Shown here in pieces: positions 1 through 5,793 of a stretch of DNA of 5,793 nucleotides; the first letter of the stretch is position 1; the number at the start of each line of letters is the position of its first letter. The notes beneath the pieces are model-generated. The model worked only from the letters and a program-made list of their open reading frames with translations, was not told the origin of the DNA and made no database searches. The position numbers and the translations under genes were made by a program. The stretch spans positions 84,095-89,887 of the forward strand of contig DEDQ01000050.1 in assembly GCA_002350065.1 (NCBI GenBank), in the 5' to 3' direction. This DNA is from Ruminococcus flavefaciens (GTDB lineage: Bacteria; Bacillota; Clostridia; Oscillospirales; Ruminococcaceae).

Positions 1-645
1 GGCGGCTACAATATGTACCGCAACGCCGAGCGCTACGGCGACAACCTCAAGACCTTCTACGTCGGCAATACCAACATCATGAAGGAGGACGAGAAGCAGC
101 GCATCTTAAAGCACTATGACCCGAGCGTTCTGCCGATAAACCTCGTCAAGTACATCTACGACGAAACAGAGGGGCTCGACCCGCTTACAAAGATGTCGGA
201 CGTAGACATTCAGATATGGCTCGAGGGCGATATCTACCTCAACGTAGACAAGATGAGCACTGCCGCCGGACTTGAGATACGTATGCCGCTTACAGACCTG
301 CGCATATTCGATATCGCATCGCGTATGCCCTCAAGATTCAAGGTCAATGAGGAGCAGAACAAGGTAGCGTTCAGAACTGCCGCAGCGAAGGTTCTTCCCG
401 AGGAGATAGCCTTCCGCAAGAAGCTCGGCTTCATCGTACCGGTGAGAATATGGCTTGCCGACGAGAACTACAACAGCGACGTGCGTGAGAAGTTCAACAG
501 CGACTACGCGGCTGAATTCTTCAATATCGACGAGATAAACGCTATATACCGCGAGTATGTCGGCGGAAACTCCGACAACTGGCGCAAGGTCTGGACGATA
601 TACACATTCCTTGTATGGTACGAGGAATACTTCGTTAAGAGATAA
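1..645 (+). CDS. asnB: Asparagine synthetase (glutamine-hydrolysing), C-terminal part; 5' end outside window
   Basis: The open frame enters from the left edge, and 214 residues plus a TAA stop are visible. The first residues, GGYNMY, match the GGY(N)xY stretch that follows the ELFGGY motif of the ATP-dependent synthetase domain. Further on come WLEGDIYLNVDKMSTAAGLE and IRMPLTD, the family signature in which Asp and Lys sit near the aspartyl-AMP/ammonia site, then the LGFIVPVRIWL segment typical of the C-terminus. The family transfers glutamine amide nitrogen to aspartate using ATP, in the cytoplasm. The N-terminal Ntn-type glutaminase half (Cys2 nucleophile) must lie upstream and cannot be checked here. 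The ATG at position 13 is internal, because the frame continues upstream without a stop. A T7 run follows the stop at 648-654, but no convincing hairpin precedes it, so read-through toward gltX is possible. A divergent asnB-like synthetase with another amide acceptor cannot be excluded without the N-terminal half. Confidence 0.9.
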   Translation, partial: GGYNMYRNAERYGDNLKTFYVGNTNIMKEDEKQRILKHYDPSVLPINLVKYIYDETEGLDPLTKMSDVDIQIWLEGDIYLNVDKMSTAAGLEIRMPLTDLRIFDIASRMPSRFKVNEEQNKVAFRTAAAKVLPEEIAFRKKLGFIVPVRIWLADENYNSDVREKFNSDYAAEFFNIDEINAIYREYVGGNSDNWRKVWTIYTFLVWYEEYFVKR

Positions 646-840
646 GATTTTTTTACAGAGTTGGTATCTGCCGGCGTTCGCGATTGCCGACCATACCACA
701 AATGCTCCGTCTGTCAAGACTGAAACGAGCTCCTTACGGAGGTCATGACAGCCCCGCATTTGTAGTTTTGGGCAATTACGCAAATGTCCCGCAGACATCG
801 ACCGCAATAAACATGAATAAATAACTGCGAGGAATCAAAA
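646..840 (+). other. Intergenic region with nested hairpins; candidate structured RNA, leader or dispersed palindromic repeat
   Basis: This gap between asnB and gltX has more pairing than ordinary spacer. Hairpin A pairs TGGTAT (662-667) with ATACCA (693-698), and inside it CGGCG (672-676) with TGCCG (685-689, one G-U). Element B has three stacked stems: ACAAATGC (698-705) with GCATTTGT (756-763), CTGTCA (711-716) with TGACAG (746-751), and an apical stem 727-733 with 738-744 (one G-G mismatch) closed by loop TTAC. A large asymmetric bulge, AGACTGAAAC (717-726), faces a single A. Hairpin C pairs ATGTC (784-788) with GACAT (794-798). No T-box sequence (AGGGUGGNACCGCG-like) and no U-tract terminator is present, so it is not a standard aminoacyl-tRNA-synthetase T-box leader. 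I do not recognise an RNA family. The strand is assigned by the direction of gltX and could be wrong if this is a repeat. Confidence 0.5.
830..833 (+). promoter_or_regulatory. Ribosome-binding site of gltX
   Basis: AGGA lies 7 nt before the ATG at 841 and fixes that start. The bases just upstream (CTGCG, 825-829) are complementary to CGCAG at 790-794, within hairpin C of the leader, so access to this site could depend on how the leader folds. Confidence 0.75.
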
Positions 841-2289
841 ATGTCAAAAACTATCACAACGAGATTTGCTCCGTCTCCGACTGGCTTCATGCACATCGGA
901 AACCTGCGTACTGCGCTCTATTCCTACCTGCTTTCAAAATCCCAGGGCGGAAAGTTCATACTCCGTATAGAGGACACCGACCAGGTAAGACTTGTTGACG
1001 GCGCAACTGATGTTATTCTCAAGACACTTGAAATGACCGGTATCGACTACGATGAGGGTCCTGTAGTCGGCGGAGAGCACGGTCCGTATATCCAGAGCGA
1101 GCGCCTTCCCATATACAAGGAATACGCTGAAAAGCTCATAGCAAGCGGTCACGCTTACTACTGCTTCTGCACTCCCGAGCGCCTCGAGTCCCTCAAGGAT
1201 GACAAGGGTATCGGCGGATATGACGGTCACTGCCGCGACCTTTCCAAGGAGGAGATAGAGAAGAATCTCGCCGCCGGCATTCCTTACGTTATCCGTCAGA
1301 AGATGCCGCTCGAGGGAACTACCTCCTACGTTGACGAGGTCTACGGCGAGGTAAGCATCGACAACTCCGAGCTCCGCGACCAGATAATGATAAAGGCTGA
1401 CGGCTACCCGACTTATAATTTCTGCCACGTTGTTGACGACTACCTCATGGGCGTTACACACGTTGTACGCGGCAACGAATACCTCACCTCAACACCGAAA
1501 TACTGCCTCCTTTACGATGCTTTCGGCTGGGAGAGACCTACATACGTACATCTTCCGCTCCTCATGGGCAAGGACGAGGAAGGCAAGGTATCCAAGCTTT
1601 CAAAGCGCCACGGAGCTGTAAGCTTCCAGGACCTCGTTGCTGACGGCTACCTCCCCGAGGCTATCGTCAACTATATCGCGCTTCTCGGCTGGTGCCCGAA
1701 GGACACGAATCAGGAGTTCTTCACCATGGACGAGCTCAAAGCTAACTTCTCTATGGAGGGACTCAGCAAGTCTCCCGCTGTATTCGACTATGAGAAGCTG
1801 AAATGGTTCAACTCCGAGTACATCAAGAAGCTCGACGAGGATACCTATAATGCAAAGGCTCTGCCGATACTTGATGAGCTTTGTCCCGATTATATCGACA
1901 CAAAGAAGCTTGCCGGTCTGCTTCATACCCGCATTTCTGCTTTCTGCGAGATAAAGGACCAGATAGCGTTCGTGCTGAACAGGCTCGATATGGACAGCGA
2001 GCTCTACACGAACAAGAAAAATAAGACAACTCCCGAGAGCTGTAAGGAAGTCCTTATAGACTGCCTGCCACTTCTCAGAGATGCTGAGAAGTGGGATAAT
2101 GATACACTTTTCGCACTGCTGAAGGAGTACGCCGCTTCCAAGGAAAAGAAAGCCGGTGCTGTAATGTGGGCGATTCGCATTGCAGTCGCTCGTCAGGGAA
2201 TAACTCCCGGCGGCGCTACCGAGCTCATGGAAGTATTCGGTAAGGACGAGAGCCTTGCTCGAATCGAACTTGCGATATCCGAGCTCTAA
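841..2289 (+). CDS. gltX: Glutamyl-tRNA synthetase (class I)
   Basis: The 482-residue length is normal for bacterial GluRS. The enzyme activates glutamate with ATP and charges tRNA(Glu) in the cytoplasm. Visible landmarks: class I HIGH motif in FAPSPTGFMHIG (residues 9-20, HIGN at 18-21), RIEDTD (42-47), a Cys-rich zinc-type site in the connective insertion (C108, C110, C131), VRGNEYLTSTPK (209-220) in the active-site fold, and the KMSKS loop as KLSKR (252-256) followed by HGAVS. The C-terminal alpha-helical anticodon-binding region runs from about 330 to the end and contains the ARQGITPGG segment (450-458). The ATG at 841 is supported by AGGA 7 nt upstream and by the family N-terminus. Whether the enzyme is discriminating or also charges tRNA(Gln), as in Firmicutes relying on GatCAB, cannot be settled here. 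It lies downstream of asnB on the same strand, separated by the structured gap, and its transcript probably ends at the hairpin at 2438-2475. Confidence 0.97.
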   Translation: MSKTITTRFAPSPTGFMHIGNLRTALYSYLLSKSQGGKFILRIEDTDQVRLVDGATDVILKTLEMTGIDYDEGPVVGGEHGPYIQSERLPIYKEYAEKLIASGHAYYCFCTPERLESLKDDKGIGGYDGHCRDLSKEEIEKNLAAGIPYVIRQKMPLEGTTSYVDEVYGEVSIDNSELRDQIMIKADGYPTYNFCHVVDDYLMGVTHVVRGNEYLTSTPKYCLLYDAFGWERPTYVHLPLLMGKDEEGKVSKLSKRHGAVSFQDLVADGYLPEAIVNYIALLGWCPKDTNQEFFTMDELKANFSMEGLSKSPAVFDYEKLKWFNSEYIKKLDEDTYNAKALPILDELCPDYIDTKKLAGLLHTRISAFCEIKDQIAFVLNRLDMDSELYTNKKNKTTPESCKEVLIDCLPLLRDAEKWDNDTLFALLKEYAASKEKKAGAVMWAIRIAVARQGITPGGATELMEVFGKDESLARIELAISEL

Positions 2290-2437
2290 TTTTGGTTTTT
2301 CCATGACCCGCTTCGTATAAAAGGTGCAGAAAAGCTGTTTTTTCAACGTGAAAGCGTTGATTATTTAAAAAGAAATATCCAACTTTGGTGATATGCACAA
2401 ATCATTAAATCTGAATTTGTGCTTGCTGCCAAAAAAT
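2290..2437. other. Intergenic stretch with two small hairpins, no gene seen
   Basis: No credible coding sequence is present. TCAACG (2343-2348) pairs with CGTTGA (2355-2360) around a 6-nt loop. GCACAAAT (2395-2402) pairs perfectly with ATTTGTGC (2415-2422) around a 12-nt loop. Neither has the T-run expected of an intrinsic terminator. They may be 3'-UTR structures of the gltX transcript or chance. Confidence 0.5.
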
Positions 2438-2475
2438 AAAGGCATTATCTGTATTGCGCAGATAATGCCTTTTTT
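2438..2475. terminator. Bidirectional intrinsic terminator between gltX and the GH43 gene
   Basis: GGCATTATCTG (2441-2451) pairs perfectly with CAGATAATGCC (2459-2469) around loop TATTGCG. The stem extends by three A-T pairs to 2438-2472. On the + strand it runs into T6 (2470-2475). On the - strand it runs into TTTATTTTTT (the A-rich 2431-2440 read in reverse). The GH43 stop codon lies at 2479-2481, only a few bases before the stem on the - strand, and gltX converges from the other side, so one hairpin can end both transcripts. Confidence 0.93.
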
Positions 2476-2478
2476 ATA

Positions 2479-5418
2479 TCAGTATTCCGGATAGTTCGGG
2501 TCGTCAACGATGACAGTCGCGGTCACTTCTCTGAAAGGCGGAGCTATAACTGCGTCCGAGAGCGTGTCTATCACCGGCTCATCGTTTACGAATGTGACCT
2601 TGCGTATGCGGGTATGACGGCACGGGTCGTAGAGCGGGTCGCTTGCGTATGTTCCGCAGCCCTTTGAGGCGTGCGATGCCGGACGTGAGTGATATACGCA
2701 CAGCAGCTCGCCCATTTCGTTCCAGACAAAGCAGTTATGTCCCGGACCGGATTCACCGCTGAGGTCAGCGGTCGAGAGCACGGGGTGGTCGAGCTTCTTC
2801 CAGCTGCTTATATCCATGAGGTCGGAGTTGATATCCGCTTCCATTCTTCCCATGCAGTACTCCGAGCCCGTTCCCGAAGCCGAGAAGTATACATATATCT
2901 TCTTGTCAGTCTTGAGGACTGCCGGTCCCTCGTTTACGCGGTGGTTTACGAGCTCCCAGCTGTATTCCGGCTTGGTGAGGAGTATAGGCTTTGAGGTGAG
3001 CTTCCACGGCTCGCGAGGGTCTATTTCAGCCATGAACAGCGAGGAATCGCCCTTTATCTCTGCCCATATTACGTAGTGCTTTCCGTTGTTCTCGAAGTAT
3101 GTCATATCGAGCGAGAAGCTCGTGAAAGAGCTCGTATCGCCGCTTGAAGCCTGCATTTGTCCGCATTCTACCCAACTGTCGAGGTAGGGATTGTCGCCGG
3201 TGCATTTCAGCACGTATGGACGTATCGCCCACACATCGGAGCTTGCTCCCGCTGCGAAGAATATGTACCAGACTCCGCCTATCTTATGCATTTCCGGAGC
3301 CCATATATGCTTTGCCATTATGCCGCTTGAATGAGCCTGCCATATCGTCTTTTCCTCGGCGTTTGCAAGTCCTTCAACTTTGTAGCTGCAGCGCAGGACT
3401 ATCCTGTCGTAGCCCTTGTCGACGCTTCCATACGCCGGATATGATGCCGTGAAGTAGTAGTAGCCGTTCTCGCCGTTGACGATGTATGGGTCTGCACGTT
3501 CCTCGATAAACGGATTTGCGTATCCGTCAACAGGCTTTGCGATTTTTCCGCGGACTTTGTAAACTCCCGGCGAGCCGGTATCTACCCTTGCAATGTCGTC
3601 CTTGTTCCAGTCGACCTGCATCTCCTTTGTGACGCCGTTGCTGAACCTCGCGTTTACAGTTCCTACGCCGACGGTCTTACAGCCGTAGCCTACGTGCTGG
3701 ACTTTTTCCTCAATGCCGGTATTCAGCGGGGGAAGTCCTGCCGAGGGTAAGGCATTTGCGAGTGCCGTATACTGGTCGGCGTTTATCGGTATAACATAGC
3801 CGTGACGCGGCGTGAAATCGAAGCTGTAGCTGTTTCGGCTGACTGTTGTGAAGTTTTCGAGGTCGGTGGTGGACTGCATCACGTAGTAGCCGTTGCCGTA
3901 TGCGTCGGACATCATCAGCCACTCGTCGGAATCAAGCTTTTTGTAGATATTCGGTCCCTCAACGCCGATATTGCCTTCTGAGACCTGCTTTATCTCCTTA
4001 TAAGGTCCGGAGGCGTTCCCGGACTCGGCAAGGTAGATGCGCTTGTTGGTCTCGTTCTTGTAGTACATATAATACTTGCTGTTCTCGAAGATGATATCCG
4101 AGTCGATAGCGTCGTTGCCGTTTGCGGGTGCGAAGAGTATCTGCGGCGTGGTATCGAGCTTTTTCATGTCCTTGCTGTATGCGTAGTACATGATAGTGCG
4201 GTCGTCAGTTCCGGGGACTCTCGCCGCGAAGTATATCATGTACGAGCCCTTTGCAGGGTCGTATATCGCCTGCGGAGCCCATGCACGGTCGGCTCCCTGC
4301 ATATTCGGGTACTTGTTCGCTATCTCGATTATGGATTCGTCGAACCAGTGTACAAGGTCAGTAGATTTGGCTGAGAGGAGGTTGCGGTTGCTGTTCCAGC
4401 CAAGCGAGGACTTCATATCCGTCGCGAGCATATAGTAAAGACCGTCCTCACCTTTGAAGATGTACGGGTCGCGGATACATTTGGTTCCCGTGCTCGAGCC
4501 CCATACTGCTTTGCCGCCGTTGAGAGCTCTGAAATTGTAGCCGTCAAGGCTTATCGCGTAGGAGAGGCGTTCCTGCTCGGGGGCGTTGCCGAGGAAGTAT
4601 GCAAAGAGATATGCGGCGTCCGGCTTGGAGCATGGAATGTCGCAATAGCTCTGCATATCGGTCTTTTTGCCGAGAAGGAAATCAGAGAGCATGGAGAAGT
4701 CCTTTTCGTTGACGATGCCGTCGGAATTCACGTCGGCGACTTGTTTGAGTATCTCGTCCGCACCGAAGCGGACTGCCTTTTCCATGACGATACGGTCGTA
4801 TGTATCGACAACTCCGTCAAAGTTGAGGTCTCCGCTTATGAGGCGGTATTCGCTGTCGACAGGGCGGATATAGAACTTCTGTCCCTCGCCGCCCCAGTAG
4901 TCCCACTGGTCGATGTCAGCGCCGTTATCGTGGCTGATGTCGTATACGTCGAGTGCGGCGTTTCCGGAGCAGGCACCTGTTATATAGTATGCGTCGTCGG
5001 TTCGGTGGAGTATGAAGTGCTGCGCCGCCGAGCCGGTATACTCCGAGAGGTATATCGTGTTTCCGTTGGTTGAGTCGCCGTTTTTGACCGTCATCGCGAG
5101 GGAGCTGTCCTCAGCGGAGAGGATCCGGCAGGTGCCGTCGCGGTTGCTGATTATCTTCCAGTGCTGGGACTTGCCGCTGAGCTTTTCCCACTGGTGGATA
5201 TTCCCGTCGGAAGCGGCTGTGACATATTTGCCGCTGAGCCGCACCATGAGCGTGTAGTCCGCTCCGCTTACGACGTCGCCGGAGCTGTCGGCGTATACTG
5301 CTTTTGTCACAGGCGGGACGTATATCTGCTGCGTGATGGAGCTTCCCTGTATCGGAACTGCCTGCAAAAGCATCGCCGCGGACGCCGCTAAGGCTGTTAT
5401 ACAGCGTGATATCTTCAT
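2479..5418 (-). CDS. Secreted dockerin-containing double GH43 enzyme with ricin-B-like module
   Basis: The 979-residue protein has a signal peptide (basic MKISR, hydrophobic about 7-20; cleavage uncertain, possibly VYA43/D). Next come a ricin-B-like beta-trefoil at about 54-187 (QxW-like QHW 85-87, QHF 133-135, QKF 180-182) and a type I dockerin at about 195-251 with two calcium loops (D197/N199/D201/D208; D229/N231/D233/D240). GH43 module A spans about 265-560: base D317 in RDPYI, pKa-modulating Asp at D439 or D441, acid E487 in GVEGPN. An Ig-like Big_4-type domain lies at about 571-627. GH43 module B spans about 632-955: base D643 in RADPYI, modulator D771 in FSLD, acid E830 in VNEGPAV, plus GPGHN and DPLYDPCRHTR. 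GH43 enzymes are five-bladed propellers that invert the anomeric centre, mostly arabinofuranosidases, arabinanases or xylosidases. Module B resembles exo-acting alpha-L-arabinofuranosidases; module A is unassigned. The dockerin implies docking to a cohesin scaffold outside the cell. GGAGGT (5431-5426) sits 7 nt before the ATG. Substrates are inferred, not shown. Confidence 0.95.
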   Translation of the reverse strand: MKISRCITALAASAAMLLQAVPIQGSSITQQIYVPPVTKAVYADSSGDVVSGADYTLMVRLSGKYVTAASDGNIHQWEKLSGKSQHWKIISNRDGTCRILSAEDSSLAMTVKNGDSTNGNTIYLSEYTGSAAQHFILHRTDDAYYITGACSGNAALDVYDISHDNGADIDQWDYWGGEGQKFYIRPVDSEYRLISGDLNFDGVVDTYDRIVMEKAVRFGADEILKQVADVNSDGIVNEKDFSMLSDFLLGKKTDMQSYCDIPCSKPDAAYLFAYFLGNAPEQERLSYAISLDGYNFRALNGGKAVWGSSTGTKCIRDPYIFKGEDGLYYMLATDMKSSLGWNSNRNLLSAKSTDLVHWFDESIIEIANKYPNMQGADRAWAPQAIYDPAKGSYMIYFAARVPGTDDRTIMYYAYSKDMKKLDTTPQILFAPANGNDAIDSDIIFENSKYYMYYKNETNKRIYLAESGNASGPYKEIKQVSEGNIGVEGPNIYKKLDSDEWLMMSDAYGNGYYVMQSTTDLENFTTVSRNSYSFDFTPRHGYVIPINADQYTALANALPSAGLPPLNTGIEEKVQHVGYGCKTVGVGTVNARFSNGVTKEMQVDWNKDDIARVDTGSPGVYKVRGKIAKPVDGYANPFIEERADPYIVNGENGYYYFTASYPAYGSVDKGYDRIVLRCSYKVEGLANAEEKTIWQAHSSGIMAKHIWAPEMHKIGGVWYIFFAAGASSDVWAIRPYVLKCTGDNPYLDSWVECGQMQASSGDTSSFTSFSLDMTYFENNGKHYVIWAEIKGDSSLFMAEIDPREPWKLTSKPILLTKPEYSWELVNHRVNEGPAVLKTDKKIYVYFSASGTGSEYCMGRMEADINSDLMDISSWKKLDHPVLSTADLSGESGPGHNCFVWNEMGELLCVYHSRPASHASKGCGTYASDPLYDPCRHTRIRKVTFVNDEPVIDTLSDAVIAPPFREVTATVIVDDPNYPEY

Positions 5419-5470
5419 ATTTTCGACCTCCGTTCATTTTTGTATTAACAGTTGCTTTTATATAAATTAT

Positions 5471-5490
5471 AATGTATGCTTGCATTCATT
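5471..5490. promoter_or_regulatory. Candidate operator: 20-bp imperfect palindrome at the GH43 transcription start
   Basis: The half-sites AATG-T-ATGC and GCAT-T-CATT flank a central TT. Eight of ten positions in each arm are complementary, and the only mismatches are a symmetric T/T pair and the centre. The palindrome covers the predicted +1 of the GH43 transcript (about 5481) and overlaps the end of its -10 box, a position where a dimeric repressor would block transcription. No regulator gene is in the window and the motif is not one I can name. Confidence 0.45.
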
Positions 5491-5517
5491 ATAGCATAAT
5501 AACTTCGTCACTGTCAA
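5488..5517 (-). promoter_or_regulatory. Sigma-A type promoter of the GH43 gene
   Basis: On the - strand a perfect -35 TTGACA (5517-5512) and a perfect -10 TATAAT (5493-5488) are separated by 18 bp. The predicted start near 5481 leaves a leader of about 60 nt before the GH43 start codon. Two full-consensus hexamers suggest an intrinsically strong promoter, which fits control by repression. Confidence 0.85.
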
Positions 5518-5543
5518 CAATAAATGACTTCTACTGTTTGAAA

Positions 5544-5575
5544 TGTATAAAAACTATGCTGATTTTTGTATAAAA
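5544..5575. repeat. Direct repeat TGTATAAAA, 23-bp period
   Basis: TGTATAAAA occurs at 5544-5552 and again at 5567-5575, two turns of the helix apart. The pair lies just upstream of the -35 box of the rightward promoter and between the two divergent promoters. The spacing would suit a tandem-binding activator, but the word is AT-rich and could recur by chance. Confidence 0.35.
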
Positions 5576-5581
5576 TGTGAA

Positions 5582-5610
5582 TTGATTAATATGGAATAAA
5601 GTGGTACAAT
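5582..5610 (+). promoter_or_regulatory. Extended -10 promoter of the rightward secreted-protein gene
   Basis: TTGATT (5582-5587; 4 of 6 matches to the -35 consensus) is followed after 17 bp by TACAAT (5605-5610), preceded by TGG, an extended -10. The predicted start near 5617 leaves a leader of about 50 nt before the ATG at 5669. It is weaker than the GH43 promoter in its -35 box. Confidence 0.65.
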
Positions 5611-5668
5611 TAGTGTGTATAGATATATGCTTCCGACGGAGAAGTGTAAAGGAAATGGGGTAATCACT

Positions 5669-5793
5669 ATGAAAATCATATCCAGACTCTTTGCCGCAGT
5701 GCTGTCTGCGGCGGTAGTCCTGCCTTCAATGGCGGGCTCGGGCGAGGTGTTCAAGGCTGACGCCGCGACGAATGTCGTTATCTCGCCGTACAA
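5669..5793 (+). CDS. Secreted protein of unknown function, N-terminal 41 codons only
   Basis: The frame opens at ATG 5669 and runs off the right edge without a stop. The N-terminus, MKIISRLFAAVLSAAVVLPS, is a clear signal peptide: basic n-region, Ala/Val-rich core, then MAGSGEVFKADAATNVVISP. Cleavage may fall after ADA or AGS. It resembles the start of the divergent GH43 protein (MKISR, Ala-rich core), so a second extracellular carbohydrate-active protein is likely by context, but no catalytic or binding domain is visible. The Shine-Dalgarno is poor: GGGG at 5657-5660 is 8 nt from the ATG and AAGGA at 5649-5653 is 15 nt away. A shorter start at ATG 5729 would destroy the signal peptide. An extended -10 promoter lies about 60 bp upstream. 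Confidence 0.75.
   Translation, partial: MKIISRLFAAVLSAAVVLPSMAGSGEVFKADAATNVVISPY

Noticed and set aside
640..660. Intrinsic terminator after asnB
   Set aside because: There is a T7 run at 648-654, but only weak 3-bp pairings precede it.
557..748. Small + strand open frame bridging asnB and the gap
   Set aside because: It starts inside asnB in another frame, has no credible ribosome-binding site, and covers the palindromic DNA.
331..807. 158-codon open frame on the - strand across the asnB end and the gap
   Set aside because: It overlaps conserved asnB coding sequence and runs through the hairpin region, with no recognisable protein features.
646..840. T-box leader for gltX
   Set aside because: No T-box consensus, no terminator/antiterminator pair with a U-run, and no clear specifier loop. 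Structure is present but does not fit this class.
1600..2346. 248-codon open frame on the - strand over gltX
   Set aside because: It lies antisense to a complete, well-conserved gltX, and its translation shows no recognisable domain. It is a shadow of the GC-rich third positions.
2343..2360. Hairpin TCAACG/CGTTGA as the gltX terminator
   Set aside because: It is followed by TTATTTAAAA rather than a U-run, and the T6 run is on its 5' side; the hairpin at 2438-2475 is far better.
5655..5663. Two-codon leader ORF (ATG GGG TAA) before the rightward gene
   Set aside because: It sits in a poor Shine-Dalgarno context and is too short to judge; most likely chance.

Overview
The window looks like chromosomal DNA from a fibre-degrading gut or rumen Firmicute of the Ruminococcus type. 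The evidence is a secreted protein with a type I dockerin and two glycoside hydrolase family 43 (GH43) modules, strong purine-rich ribosome-binding sites, AT-rich intergenic DNA between roughly 50% GC genes, and Gram-positive style promoters. The species cannot be fixed from the sequence alone.

Layout. Positions 1-645 (+) hold the 3' end of a glutamine-hydrolysing asparagine synthetase gene. A 195-bp gap (646-840) with nested, perfectly complementary stems separates it from a complete glutamyl-tRNA synthetase gene, gltX (841-2289, +). The gap could be an intercistronic RNA element, a gltX leader or a dispersed palindromic repeat. A 189-bp intergenic stretch (2290-2478) follows. It holds two small hairpins and ends in a strong terminator that can serve both converging transcripts.

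Positions 2479-5418 (-) encode a 979-residue secreted enzyme. Its order is signal peptide, ricin-B-like beta-trefoil, internal dockerin, GH43, Ig-like (Big_4-type) linker domain, second GH43. Both GH43 modules keep all three catalytic acids. The protein is probably a cellulosome-type or cell-surface-anchored enzyme acting on arabinose- or xylose-containing hemicellulose or pectin side chains.

A 250-bp AT-rich divergent region (5419-5668) follows. It carries a consensus promoter for the GH43 gene with a 20-bp imperfect palindrome at its predicted start point, an extended -10 promoter facing the other way, a repeated TATGCT word and a 23-bp-spaced direct repeat. The window ends 41 codons into a second secreted-protein gene (5669 onward, +), which may be co-regulated with the GH43 gene.

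The left half is thus housekeeping (amino acid and tRNA charging) and the right half is an accessory polysaccharide-degradation locus, with the bidirectional terminator as the boundary. I see no mobile element, CRISPR array, tRNA or rRNA. The most interesting items are the structured 646-840 region, the double-GH43 enzyme with an internal dockerin, and the architecture of the divergent promoter region.
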